Of a stretch of 64,000 nt of DNA, positions 1-9,285 are shown piece by piece; the first letter of the stretch is position 1; each line of letters opens with the position of its first letter. The position numbers and the translations under genes are program-made. The DNA is from Globodera rostochiensis (taxonomy: Eukaryota > Nematoda > Chromadorea > Rhabditida > Heteroderidae): contig JAEVLN010000025.1 of the NCBI GenBank assembly GCA_018350325.1, forward strand, positions 1,033,799 to 1,097,798. Direction: 5' to 3'. The notes beneath the pieces were generated by a model. That model searched no databases. It had not been told where the DNA came from and saw only the letters and a program-made list of their open reading frames with translations.

Positions 1-621
1 AAAGACGAATTTAAGCAAAAGGGAAAATATTCAACAAAAGAATGGATTCAAATTGAAAAGAAAATTGCAAAACATTTAAAAGTCAATCGCACAAAAATAT
101 ATGAATGGAAAAATGAATTTGGCCTAAGTCGAAAAGTATTAAATGAAAAAGAAGAACGTAAAGATTTAATAAAAAAATTTGATCAAATGAAAGCCGAGTT
201 AAAACGGGCCGGATTCAAAAACTCTTATTCAAATCAAATTGATGAAACTGTTGCAAAAGAGTTGGGCCTCAATTTTAGAACAATTTACAGATGGAAAAGT
301 GAACTTGGCCAATCCAGTGAGTTTTTCGAGCCCTATTTTTTTATTTATATTAATTAAATTACAGAATCACAATATAAACACTCCCACAGCGAACAAAAGG
401 AATTGATGAAACGTTATTATAAAATTAAGGGCAAAAATCCTAAAATTAGTGACAAGGAAATTGTTAAATTGTTGAAGATTGGAAGCGCCACTTTGATTAG
501 ATGGAAGAGACAATTTAAACGACAGCAATTCTATCTAAATTCTGTCGATGGACATTCTGTGGAAGAGAATGCCGCGGCAAAATTTAAGGAAATTGACAAC
601 TCGAATTCGGGAAAGATTTGA
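1..621 (+). CDS. Secreted triple-HTH family member, 5' end outside window
   Basis: The window opens inside exon 1, which reads in frame from base 1. Exon 1 runs to 316, the intron is 317-364 (gtgagt...acag, 48 bp) and exon 2 is 365-621. The spliced frame is open for 190 residues. The visible part covers most of HTH repeat 1 (ending WKNEFGLSRK), all of HTH repeat 2 (ending WKSELGQSS) and HTH repeat 3 in exon 2 (ending WKRQFKRQQ). It ends with the family tail SVDGHSVEENAAAKFKEIDN. The signal peptide and the 11-residue repeats, if present, lie to the left. The HTH assignment rests on the pattern IAKxLxIxxTxIYxWK and is structural inference; the function is unknown. Confidence 0.75.
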
Positions 622-767
622 ATGCCCAATGTTTGAAAGAACCCCAAATCTGAGGCCTTTTGGCATTGTTCTCTTTGAATTTTTCCCTTTTGGCATTATC
701 TTATATGACATTTTTTTGTTACGGGCATTTTACCTATCCATTATCTGTGATCAAACATTGTTTGGCG
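622..767. other. Spacer between family copy and SL1 copy
   Basis: AT-rich 3' flank of the preceding gene. It has several TTTTGGCATT-like words and no supported gene. Confidence 0.5.
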
Positions 768-789
768 GGTTTAATTACCCAAGTTTGAG
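768..789 (+). other. Exact SL1 spliced-leader sequence embedded in genomic DNA
   Basis: Bases 768-789 match the canonical nematode SL1 22-mer (starts GGTTTAATTACCC, ends AAGTTTGAG) with no mismatch. It is followed by aatcgaaat, not by the GT splice donor of an SL RNA gene, so this is not an SL RNA gene. The simplest reading is a reverse-transcribed, trans-spliced RNA that was inserted with its leader. The downstream block (about 830-1445) is GC-richer than its surroundings and has gag-like coding traces, which fits a retroposed transcript. Confidence 0.8.
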
Positions 790-829
790 AATCGAAATAA
801 ATTTTGAATTTCTTATTTTTGTTTGGCAC

Positions 830-1445
830 ACTTCGCCACCGCTCCCCGCTCATCATCTCCTCCCGATCCACCCCACCGCACCCAGTCTCCACAGGCGACC
901 CTGACAGGGACGGAACGGATCCTGCATTCTGCACTTCCCATCATCGGCACTGAACGGCGTGCCTGGACTACCTGTACGGGAGCGGTGCGAAAGGGCGTAA
1001 AGGAGGTTTAGTAACTGTCCTTTGAGGCAGTAAAGCCGTAGGGGAAGCAATAAGTACTGCTTGTCCAACGAGACACGGAATAATTAAACTTGGGGGGAAT
1101 TCAAAAAAACTCAAAGCCCTTAAGGCAAGAGTTTGTCAAATTCGCGTGCTACACCAACGGTCCTTGAGGCAACTGGTGTCAGTCTCAAAAACCGGCTTAA
1201 CCCGCTAGCGTCCGGTGCGACACGCAGCAACCGCAAGCAACAAAGCAGCAATGTCCGGACCTGTTCAACGGCGAATCCGCGCCGTGCTAAAAAGCACTCA
1301 GTGCCACTGAACTGGACGTCCAACCGGATTCCGCTCGTCCGGCCTTGGAAACCAACATTTAGCTAGAATCGGCAAAGAATGCGCATTTTGGAGGTGTATC
1401 TGGATGAGATGCGCGAAGCATCTACGGCAGGTCGGATTGAGTAAA
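830..1445 (+). pseudogene. Degenerate retroelement/gag-like coding fragment
   Basis: GC-rich block in AT-rich surroundings. Short protein-like stretches occur in shifting frames, for example LEATGVSLKNRLNPLASGAT near 1160 and LDEMREASTAGRIE near 1400. Together they suggest a frameshifted gag-like N-terminal region of an LTR or other retroelement. The family assignment is tentative. The block lies just downstream of the SL1 copy and may be part of the same insertion. Confidence 0.35.
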
Positions 1446-1999
1446 ATTTCTACCAAAACGTTAAAAAATATAAAAAATTCCCGCTGCGCTTGTCGGCCCA
1501 CCAACAACAAAATCCAAGACTAGATTTGCCATAAAAATGCCACTATTTTGAAGCCGGTTGCCATATTTTGGCGCAGTTGAGTCGCGAGCATCTTCGAAAG
1601 GACGATAAAATTCGGGCAATTTTGTTAATTGATTTTAAAATTTTTTAATTTTGCTATTCACAATTGTTTGCCATTTTTATAAAATAATGAATTAGTTGGA
1701 AAAATATTTATGAGATATCAGGAATATTGATTTGGTCCCGGCTCAAAAGCTATTGGCAATATTTGATTTATATGTTAATGCCCATTTCAATTGGGCTGGC
1801 ATTTATTACTTTTAATATTATTTATCAATGCTAAATAATTTAATTAATATTTGTAAAAATTTGTGAATATTTATTATTTTTTACAGAAATTTTTTAACAC
1901 CAAAATATTGACAATTTTCATATCGAATTTTACGTTTAAATTATTAAATTAATTGGATTTCATATATATCTTGCTAAGAAGTTATTTTGGCTGAATAAA
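1446..1999 (+). other. 5' flank of the 2000-2850 family copy
   Basis: AT-rich. It contains the dispersed module ATTTATGAGATRTCAGGAAT...GGTCCCGG (about 1706-1745) and the ATGCCCATTTCAATTGGGCT module (about 1777-1800). Both recur upstream of most family copies, so they belong to the duplicated gene unit. No separate gene seen. Confidence 0.55.
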
Positions 2000-2850
2000 A
2001 TGGAAGAATTTTGGATTTTAATTTCGATGGCTTTATTTGCAACAAATTTATTCGACAAAACCGAATCCGTAAAATTGGAGCTCAAAACATTTGATGAAAT
2101 ATTCGGAGAAGGCTGGTGGGACAAAGGTGAAGCCGCCGAAGATTTGAAAACGCCGGCGCCAACAAACTTTGGACAAAATGTCCATCACCAAATCGACCGG
2201 CAGACACCCAAATTGGACAAATTGAACCTAATTCAATTGATCAGCTTGGACAAATTGAACCCAATTCAACTGATCAGCTTGGACAAATTGAACCCAATTC
2301 AACTGATCAAATTGGACAAATTGAACCCAATTCAACTGATCAGCTTGGACAAATTGAACCCAATTCAACTGATCAGAATCCTCCTCTCAGGGAATCTGAT
2401 CACTCTGATAATGCCAAAAATGGTGAAGAACAGAACAAAATAATCAAAGAAATTACTTCAAACGAAAAACTTAAAATTGTCGACAGATTCCACGCAATGA
2501 AAAACGAATTTAAGCAAAAAGGAAAATATTCAAAAAAAGAATGGGTTCAAATTGACATTAAAATTGCTAAAGATTTAAAAGCCAGTCGCTCAAAAATATA
2601 TAAATGGAAAAAAGAATTTGGCCTAAGCCAAAAAGTGTTTTATGAAAAAGAAGAGCAAAAAAATTTGGTAGAAAAATTTGATCAAATGAAAGCCGAGTTA
2701 ATGCGAGCCGGATTCAAAAACTCTTATTCAAATCAAATTGATAAAACTGTTGCAAAAGAGTTGGGCCTCAATTTTAGAACAATTTACAGATGGAAAAGTG
2801 AACTTCGCCAACCCAGTGAGTTCAAGGAATTGATGAAACGTTATTATTAG
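2000..2850 (+). pseudogene. Secreted triple-HTH family member, frameshifted and 3'-truncated
   Basis: Starts like intact copies (ATG at 2000, MEEFWILISMALFATNLFDK signal-like peptide, then FGEGWWDKGEA). One base is missing near 2213 just before the 11-residue repeats, so the repeats are read in the wrong but still open frame (LDKLNPIQLIS, five units) until a stop at 2443. The original frame resumes for HTH 1 and HTH 2 (about 2460-2815). The intron and most of exon 2 are lost: PSEFKELMKRYY runs straight into a stop at 2850. Clear pseudogene; the neighbour at 2950-3119 is a tail-to-tail inverted relic of the same family. Confidence 0.8.
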
Positions 2851-2949
2851 GGCCACGATTTATATGGAAATCCTTATTTTTTACGCATTGGAACAGTGTA
2901 TAGATAGATACCCTAAATGATCTAGAGTCAATTTTATAATCCATATTTT

Positions 2950-3119
2950 CCATTTTTCGCGATCTTTTTGCTTAAAGTTGTTTTTTATTTTGTGGAATTT
3001 GACGACAATTTTACATTTTCGCTGCTCCATTCCTCCAATTTTACTTTTACGGATTCGGCTTTGTCCAGTGAATTTGTTCCAAAGAATAAAACCAAAATTA
3101 AAATACAAAATTCTTCCAT
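2950..3119 (-). pseudogene. Internally deleted family relic on the minus strand
   Basis: Reading leftward from an ATG at 3119, the signal-peptide region (MEEFCILILVLFF...NSLDKAESVKVKLEE) is intact. It is then joined by a large deletion to the HTH 1 region (NSTK/FKQKD-like words), out of frame. All 11-residue repeats, HTH 2, the intron and exon 2 are missing. The flank at 3120-3230 is the normal 5' flank of the family (TTATTTGGGCAAAATAACC in plus orientation). Confidence 0.65.
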
Positions 3120-3228
3120 TTTATTTGGGCAAAATAACCTCTGACCGGGACAAAATCAATATTCATGACATCTCATAAATTTTTTCCTAAACCTTTTGAA
3201 CCGGGACCAAATCAATTTTCCTGTCATT

Positions 3229-3396
3229 ATGGAGAAGAAAATGAGTGTTGAACATTCTCCCTAGCACGGTTGATGTAAATGTAGCCAAATTAAAACTTCC
3301 AAATTTCATACACCATTAATGATTAAATTATTGTTACCAAATAGACAAAATAAAAGCCGTTGTTGTGCTAATTCATCAAAACTTAATTGCCTGGGC
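3229..3396. repeat. Dispersed repeat, inverted partner at 43683-43867
   Basis: The stretch with tagccaaattaaaacttccaa, the caccattaatgattaaatta words and the aagccgttgtt...cttaattg words reappears as reverse complement at 43683-43867. Shorter matches occur at about 6930-6990 and 49340-49370. No coding signal. Confidence 0.6.
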
Positions 3397-3659
3397 CATC
3401 CATAGTCGTTAATTTTTTGTCCAATTTTCAAGAATCCGGTATGACCAGTTACGGAGAATAAGTCTATATTTCGCCCATTTTCACCATATTTCGGCAATAA
3501 TTTTAGCGTTTTTAAACCCTAAAATTTATGAAAAACCATTTTTATAATTTAAACGAAAATTCGATATGGAAATTGTTCACACTCAAAAATTTCATAAATT
3601 TTAAAGAAAATTCACTTAAAATATTAATAAATATTATTAGCTTTAATTGAAATGGGCAT

Positions 3660-3920
3660 TCACATAATTCATGACATCTCATAAATATTTTTACAAAATT
3701 TGAACCGGGACAAAATCAGTAATCGTAACATCTCATAAATTTTATACAAAATTTGAACCGGGACAAAATAACCGGGACAAAATCAATAATCGTGACATCT
3801 CATAAATATTTTTACAAAATATGAACCGGGACAATCACCGGGAAAAAATCAATAATCTTGACATCTCATAAATATTTTTACAAAATTTGAACCGGGTCCA
3901 ATTCAATATTCCTGGCCCGA
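3660..3920. repeat. Four-copy tandem of a dispersed GACATCTCATAAAT module
   Basis: Copies of the word (g/a)acatctcataaat begin near 3673, 3727, 3794 and 3860 (spacings 54-67 bp), each followed by caaaatttgaaccgggac. The same module is found singly upstream of most family genes. Confidence 0.65.
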
Positions 3921-4376
3921 AAGGGCGGGACCGAAACGTCCTTGACCCGTTCCTGTTTTTTGACAAATTGACCAACCGTTTTTAAAATGTTCTTGGCGGC
4001 GCTATCGGCACCGCCAATCCCCTTCCTCCCCGTAAAAAAAGTATTTAAGAAAAATCGCGCTCAAAACTGAGGAATATCGTTTATATTGTTTCCATTTTTT
4101 GCAAATTCTGCACAAATTTTCTTAACAAAATTCATTAAATTAGAAAAAATTCCCCCGGCGGCGCTTGTCGGCACCGCCGGACACCCATTTATTCACAAAA
4201 TAAAAAAGCCACTTTCATTATTTACCGGTTTAATAAAGATTTTTAAAAAATTTTGGTTCCAAATGATGCCTTTTTGCTATGGGCATATCAGGGATGTCAT
4301 TAAATATATATGAGATGTCACGAATATTGATTCGGTCCCGGTTCAAAAGGTTTAAGAAAATTTATGACATGCTAAG
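3921..4376. other. Spacer with two GC-rich palindromic motifs
   Basis: AT-rich DNA containing two copies of a GC-rich dispersed palindrome near 4001-4026 and 4156-4182 (ggcggcgc-tatcggcaccgcc type), plus a copy of the ATGAGATGTCACGAATATTG module near 4310. No gene seen. Confidence 0.5.
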
Positions 4377-5086
4377 AATAACACCTTCACACCGCCATTC
4401 CACCCTCAATCGAACGGCCAAGTGGAGAGATTTGTGGATACGTTTAAAGCGACAAGCTTTGGGCAGAGAAAATGCTTCTCGCTTACCGGACGACTCCAAG
4501 CGCCGTACTGAATGGGCATTCACCAGACCAATTATTTTTTGGTCGGAAACTCAGAACGAAGTTGTCACTCATCCACCCAAGGGGGGAACAACGGGAATTC
4601 GTCGATCAGAAAGACATCAGGAAGTCCCAACTCAAAATATTCATCTCAAATGACAAAACAATTCGACAAGAAACACGGCGCAAAACCATCGGAATTCGAT
4701 CCTCAAGACCCGGTTTTGCTCCTCAACTTCAAACTTGGTAAGGCACATTGGTTGCCAGGCACGATTGTGGAGAGAGTACGTCACTCGCCCACTTATCGAG
4801 TTCTGGTCCCGTCGCTCGGCAAAAGAATCGTCTATCGCCACGCTAATCAATTGCGTCGACGTTTTGCATTCGAAGAGGACGGCCTACAACTGATCGTGAA
4901 CCGATTCCGACAGTTCAAGCCGACGAAAACCATCAGCCACCAATCGATCAGCAATTGCCGCAGGGCAGTCCACCGTTAGCGGTTCGCCGATCACGTCGAA
5001 CCGTCAAACCGATGACGTTCTACTCGCCGCCACTGGCGCGGAAGCCCCGTCACTAAATCCGCCGGGAAGCAGCTTAAAGAGGGAGG
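4377..5086 (+). pseudogene. Ty3/Gypsy-type retrotransposon, 3' end of integrase (frameshifted)
   Basis: Shifting frames show the end of an integrase core (HPQSNGQVERFVDTFK near 4395-4450, then LLAYRTTPSAV near 4475 and FFGRKLRTKLS near 4530). A C-terminal GPF/chromatin-binding-like segment follows (WLPGTIVERV near 4750, HANQLRRRF near 4840). This order is typical of Ty3/Gypsy integrases. The element is truncated at its 5' side, has several frame breaks, and is directly followed by a purine-rich tract (aaagagggagg, 5076-5086) and an LTR. It is a dead fragment. Confidence 0.75.
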
Positions 5087-5308
5087 TGTTGGAGAGGAAC
5101 GTCCATCCTTGGCGTTGTTCCGCCTTATCGATTGACCCATTGATTGCATATCATTTTCCTCACCTCTTTACTCCCCCGGTCCTTTCACTTCTGTTATTAT
5201 TCAACTCCCAACCAAACTAGACCTCCGTCTACCATTTGTTAATTTATTTATTCATCAATAAAATTTATTCTTCAATTGTTGTCAACCCTATCGGACAAGG
5301 ACACAACA
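5087..5308 (+). mobile_element. 3' LTR of the Ty3/Gypsy fragment
   Basis: Starts TGTTG right after the polypurine tract and ends CAACA at 5308, giving the usual TG...CA termini with 5-bp inverted ends. It contains an AATAAA signal near 5258. Length 222 bp. The upstream LTR is absent, so target duplication cannot be checked. Confidence 0.7.
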
Positions 5309-5661
5309 ATTTTAAAAATTTTTCATTTGCATATTCACAATCGTTCGCCATTTTAATAAAATAATGAATTAGTTGGAAAATATTTATGAGATGTCAGGAA
5401 AATTGATTTGGCCCCGGTTCAAAAGGTTTAAGAAAATTTATGACATGCCAATATTGATTTGGGTGAGATATTATTAAAGAAAAGATTTATATTAATAAAT
5501 GCCCATTTCAATTAAAGTTAAATAATATTTATTAATATTTTAATTGGGATTTTCTTTAAAATTTAGGAAGTTTTTGAGAGCATTTCCTTAGTACAAAAAT
5601 AATTGACAATTTCACCCATATCGAATTTCCGTTAACTATATTAAATAAAATAGAAATTTTA
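5309..5661 (+). other. 5' flank of the 5704 family gene
   Basis: Contains the ATTTATGAGATGTCAGGAAA...GGCCCCGG module (about 5385-5420) and the ATGCCCATTTCAATT module (about 5500), in the same order as upstream of other copies. No gene seen. Confidence 0.5.
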
Positions 5662-5667
5662 TATAAA
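5662..5667 (+). promoter_or_regulatory. TATA-like box shared by family copies
   Basis: TATAAA lies 42 bp before the ATG at 5704. Matching TATAAATG(C/T)CCC words lie a similar distance before 10362 and 13654, followed in several copies by a conserved TTTTGCCCAAATAAAATG start context. Core-promoter role is inference. Confidence 0.4.
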
Positions 5668-5703
5668 TGCCCATAAATTAAGAGGCTATTTTGCCCAAAT
5701 AAA

Positions 5704-6909
5704 ATGGAAGAATTTTGGATTTTAATTTTGTTGGCTTTATTTGCAACAAATTTACTCGACAAAGCCGAATCCGTAAAAGTAAAATTGGAAGAAATGCCAC
5801 TCAAAACATTTGATGAAATATTCGGAGAAGGCTGGTGGGACAAAGGTGAAGCCGCCGAAGATTTAAAAACGCCGGCGCCAACAAACTTTGGACAAAATGT
5901 CCATCACCAAATCGACCGGCAGAACACCCAAATTGGACAAATTGAAGCCAGTTCAACTGATCAAATTGGACAAATTGAACCCAATTCAACTGATCACTCT
6001 GGACAAATTGAACCCAATTCAACTGATCACTCTGGACAAATTGAACCCAATTCAACTGATCACTCTGGACAAATTGAACCCAATTCAACTGATCACTCTG
6101 GACAAATTGAACCCAATTCAACTGATCACTCTGGACAAATTGAACCCAATTCAACTGATCAGAATCCTCCTCTCACAGAGTCTGATCACTCTAAGAATGC
6201 CAAAAATTCCGAAGAACAGAACAAAATAATGAAAGAAGCAAATATTACCGAAGATGAGCGAAAACGCAAAATTATCGACAAATTCCGCGCAATAAAAGAC
6301 GAATTTAAGCAAAAAGGAAAATATTCTACAAAAGAATGGTCTCAAATTGAAGAAAAAATTGCTAAACATTTGACAGTAAATCGCACAAAAATATTTGGAT
6401 GGAAAAAAGAATTTGGCCTAAGTCAAAAATTTTATGAAAAAGAAGAACGTAAATATTTGGTAGAGAAATTTGCTCAGAGAAAAGCCGCTTTAAAGCGTGA
6501 TGGTTTCAAAAACTCTCAAAATAAATTAGATAAAACTGTCGCAAAAGAGTTGGGCCTCAGTTTGACAACAATTTACAGGTGGAAACGAAAACTTGGCCAA
6601 ACCAGTGAGTCAATTTTATTATTTATTTATATTAATTAAAATTCTTTTACAGAACCACAACATAAACATTCCGACAGCGAACAAAAGGAATTGATGAAAC
6701 GTTATTATGAAATTAAGGACCAAAATCCTAAAATGAGCGTTGGAGACATTGCCAAAAGTTTGAAAATTGGAACACGCACTTTGTATAACTGGATAAAGCA
6801 ATTAAAACGACATCAATTGCATCCAGATTCTGTCGATGGAAATTCTGTGGAAGAGAATGCCACGGCAAATGTTCAGAAAATTGGGAACTCGAATTCGAGA
6901 AGTATTTAA
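5704..6909 (+). CDS. Secreted protein with 11-residue repeats and three HTH-like repeats (intact)
   Basis: Two exons, 5704-6604 and 6653-6909; intron 6605-6652 (gtgagt...acag, phase 1). The spliced frame gives 385 residues. Residues 1-23 look like a signal peptide (MEEFWILILLALFATNLL, then DKAES with A/S at -3/-1). A conserved FDEIFGEGWWDKGEAAEDLK block follows, then seven 11-residue repeats (GQIEPNSTDHS type; six carry NST, an N-glycosylation sequon). Three HTH-like repeats follow at about 185-241, 247-300 and 301-350, each ending in a W-K recognition-helix-like motif. The C-terminal tail contains SVDGNSVEENATANVQKIGN. The start is fixed by homology of the leader with the other copies. I recognise no named family; secretion plus HTH suggests a candidate effector or a domesticated transposase-like DNA-binding protein. 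Confidence 0.85.
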
Positions 6910-8186
6910 ATGAATGGCTAGTGATTTTGAAATAAGTTTTGATGAATTAATTCAAAAACCCTTTTACGTTGTTCCCGTTCTTTTTGCATTGCATATCGTT
7001 TTTCAAAATTCTAAAGCTAACAATTGTCAATTGTATGCTATTTAATAAGAATTTTACGGTCGGTTACCCGAACCGAAACCAAAACCGTCCCAAAACCGGG
7101 AAACGAAAAATTGGTCAATATTTTATGTTGTAAATTGTATATGTGCTTAAAGAAAATGGTAGGTTGGATTTTTTGTTTCAAAATATTCAGTTCAAAGAAT
7201 CATTCAAAAGAGTTTTATCGATTCTTTTGTTCGGGTATACGAAGTTCTCAGGGATTTTTTAAGAGCAGTTCTTAAATTTAACGGCGTTTAAGGACGATAG
7301 AAATTTGTTGGGGGTGACTTTCGGTTTCGAATTGTACCACTTTTACTTCTGCCCCTTTCCTCATTTGAATTTTTATCGCCTTCTCTACCGAGGCAACGAC
7401 TTTATTTTTTGGTTGAAATTGTTGTGTATTTGACACAAACAAATATGTAATAACGTTTATTGTCCAAAATATAAAATATTGAAGAGGGACGGCGTAGAAG
7501 GTTTTCGGGTAAAATTGGAAACGCAAGAGAGAGTTACTGGGGGGGGGGGGGATTTTGGGGGTGTCAACATGGGGGCGGGGTCAAAGGTGACAAATGATAA
7601 AAGGGATCGTGTCGATACTCCGTCATTTGTCTCCGTCTCCAACAGAAATGGCGCCTGCCATTTGTATCAAAAATTCAACTTTCTGATTTAAAAATTTACA
7701 AAGCGCTCAGCTTCAACATTTGTCTCTTATCAATTCGTATAAAACTTCTTCTTCTATCCCCGGATATTTGAACTCCCCCGTCGAGCATAGCTTTCATTTC
7801 TACTCCAATGCATCTTAACCTTGGACCGTCATCACCTTTCCGTCATTGAAAAGTCCGTTTTGCTGTTTCCGCTGAGTTTAAAATTTTTTAGCTTTGATAA
7901 ATTATTAAAAGTAATAAATGACAGCCCCAATTGAATGGGCATTCATATAAATTATATTCTTTAATAATATTGCCTATAGCAACTCCGAATGTTGATAGAA
8001 TTGTCATGGAGAGAAATACGATTAAAAAACTCACATTTCATGCAAATATAAAAAATCATGGCATATTTATCATGTTGTAAATTGTCCTTTTTTTTGCAAG
8101 CAACCAGTAAGCTTTTGCTTGGTGTGCGGCAGTTTTTGTACCGTTGTGCGAGCCTTAAAGAGTGCGGGAAATGTCAGTATGGCAAT
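6910..8186. other. Long intergenic stretch without a supported gene
   Basis: AT-rich 3' flank of the 5704 gene. A fragment of the dispersed repeat TTTTGATGAATTAATTC lies near 6937. A 12-base G run lies near 7541-7552. Two short ORF-like stretches (7457-7642 minus, 7479-7691 plus) are low-complexity and unsupported. The ATGGGCATTCATATAAAT module near 7940 suggests a relic family 5' flank in reverse orientation. Confidence 0.4.
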
Positions 8187-8224
8187 TACTACACTTTGAT
8201 CTTAGCCAAAAGCTCCGAGAAGCA
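8187..8224 (-). ncRNA. U2 snRNA 5'-end-like fragment
   Basis: Read on the minus strand, the segment begins TGCTTCTCGGAGC, then TTTTGGCTAAGATCAAAGTG and TAGTA. This matches the highly conserved 5' end of U2 snRNA, including the GTAGTA branch-site-pairing region, with two or three differences near CGGCC. The sequence after GTAGTA does not match U2 (no recognisable Sm site or later stem-loops), so this is best read as a truncated U2 pseudogene or a U2-derived repeat. Confidence 0.6.
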
Positions 8225-8513
8225 ATGCCCGGTCAGCGAAACGGAGCACACAAATGCACCCGGCACCAATTAAAACGTATGGGGAGATTATTAGCAATCC
8301 TTTCCACTTGATAAAGCACCTCGGGCGTCCTTTCTAAAAGTTGGTATCCGCAATGGTTTCCACGCCGGTATAATTTGTCAACCGACATCAATCATTTCAT
8401 GGCTTTTGAATGGACTTCATTTTAATGTAAAAAATTATTTTCTAAATGAATTTTAAACAAAGAAAGATTTTAAATCATTAAATACCAATTCGTTTTTTTG
8501 CAAAATCATTGGG
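8225..8513. other. Spacer, nothing supported
   Basis: Moderate GC around 8225-8380, AT-rich afterwards. No ORF with supporting features and no clear repeat. Confidence 0.35.
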
Positions 8514-8614
8514 ACCATTTAATAAAATGCTCCCCGAATACGAGTTTTTTTTTCTCAATTTCTTGAACATTTGCAGCGGCATTCTCAGCCAACAAATGCC
8601 AGCGACAGAATAAA
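8514..8614 (-). pseudogene. Family relic: exon-2 tail only
   Basis: On the minus strand this matches the end of exon 2 of the family (SVDGHSVEENAAANVQEIGNSNSGS coding DNA in degraded form). It is followed at 8640-8870 by the family 5' flank (ttagctttgat, cccacaattgaaat, gaatcaatattcttgacatctc). The whole gene body between tail and 5' flank is deleted. Confidence 0.55.
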
Positions 8615-9010
8615 TCTATTTGGCGATTCGCAGTTACACATTTTTAAATATTATTTAGCTTTGATTAAAAATAAATGAAATTAATAAATAGAGCCCACAA
8701 TTGAAATTTTCATTCATTAAATCATAATTCTTTTAGGATTATCTCACCGAATCAATATTCTTGACATCTCATAAATATTTTCATAAGCCTTTTTGAGCCG
8801 CGACCAAATCAATATTCCTGACATCTCATAAATATTTTTGCCACTAATTAATTATTTTATTAAAATGGCGAACGATTGTGAATAGCCAACTGAAAAATTT
8901 TAAAATCAATTAATAAAATTGTACTCGGATTTTAATGTCTATTTCAAGAAAAAAAAACGTATTTTTAGTGCTTCCTCTAAAGCCATGCTCTTGCAATTCT
9001 ATATTTGCCG
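8615..9010. other. Relic family 5' flank (minus orientation)
   Basis: Contains the GACATCTCATAAATATTTT module twice (near 8762 and 8820) and the cacaattgaaat...attcatt module, as upstream of other copies but reversed. No gene. Confidence 0.5.
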
Positions 9011-9184
9011 GTTAAGCATTTTGGTTGAATTATTAAAGATTTGAGGTGAAAATGAAAATTTAATGGTTTGAGCCGAAAATAGAGAGGACGGACTCACATT
9101 TGGACAAAGCGTTGCCTGGCTCTTCGAATTTGTTTCTAAGCAAGTAGGAGGTAATTGCCATTTGGAAAACATCTTTCAGAAATG
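9011..9184. repeat. Dispersed 170-bp repeat, inverted partner at 44005-44176
   Basis: From gttaagcattttggttgaat to gaaaacatctttcagaaat, this is the near-exact reverse complement of 44005-44176. Neither copy has a convincing gene. It could be a SINE-like or non-autonomous element. Confidence 0.7.
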
Positions 9185-9285
9185 AGCCATCTTATTGAGC
9201 ACCCGTTGATTTGAGCTGTCCGTGCTCTTTCACCCTTCTTTGATGCTGCGCGTTATAAAATCGCTCCGGCACACCAGTGCTGGGC

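Noticed and set aside
768..880. SL RNA gene
   Set aside because: No GT donor after the leader and no recognisable downstream stem-loops or Sm site.
5446..5451. ATGCCA word upstream of the 5704 gene as a dorsal-gland promoter box of cyst nematodes
   Set aside because: One six-base match is expected by chance, and other family copies show ATGCCC, not ATGCCA, in their conserved flank.
7457..7691. Overlapping ORFs on both strands around the G run
   Set aside because: Low-complexity composition, no domain, no splice context.
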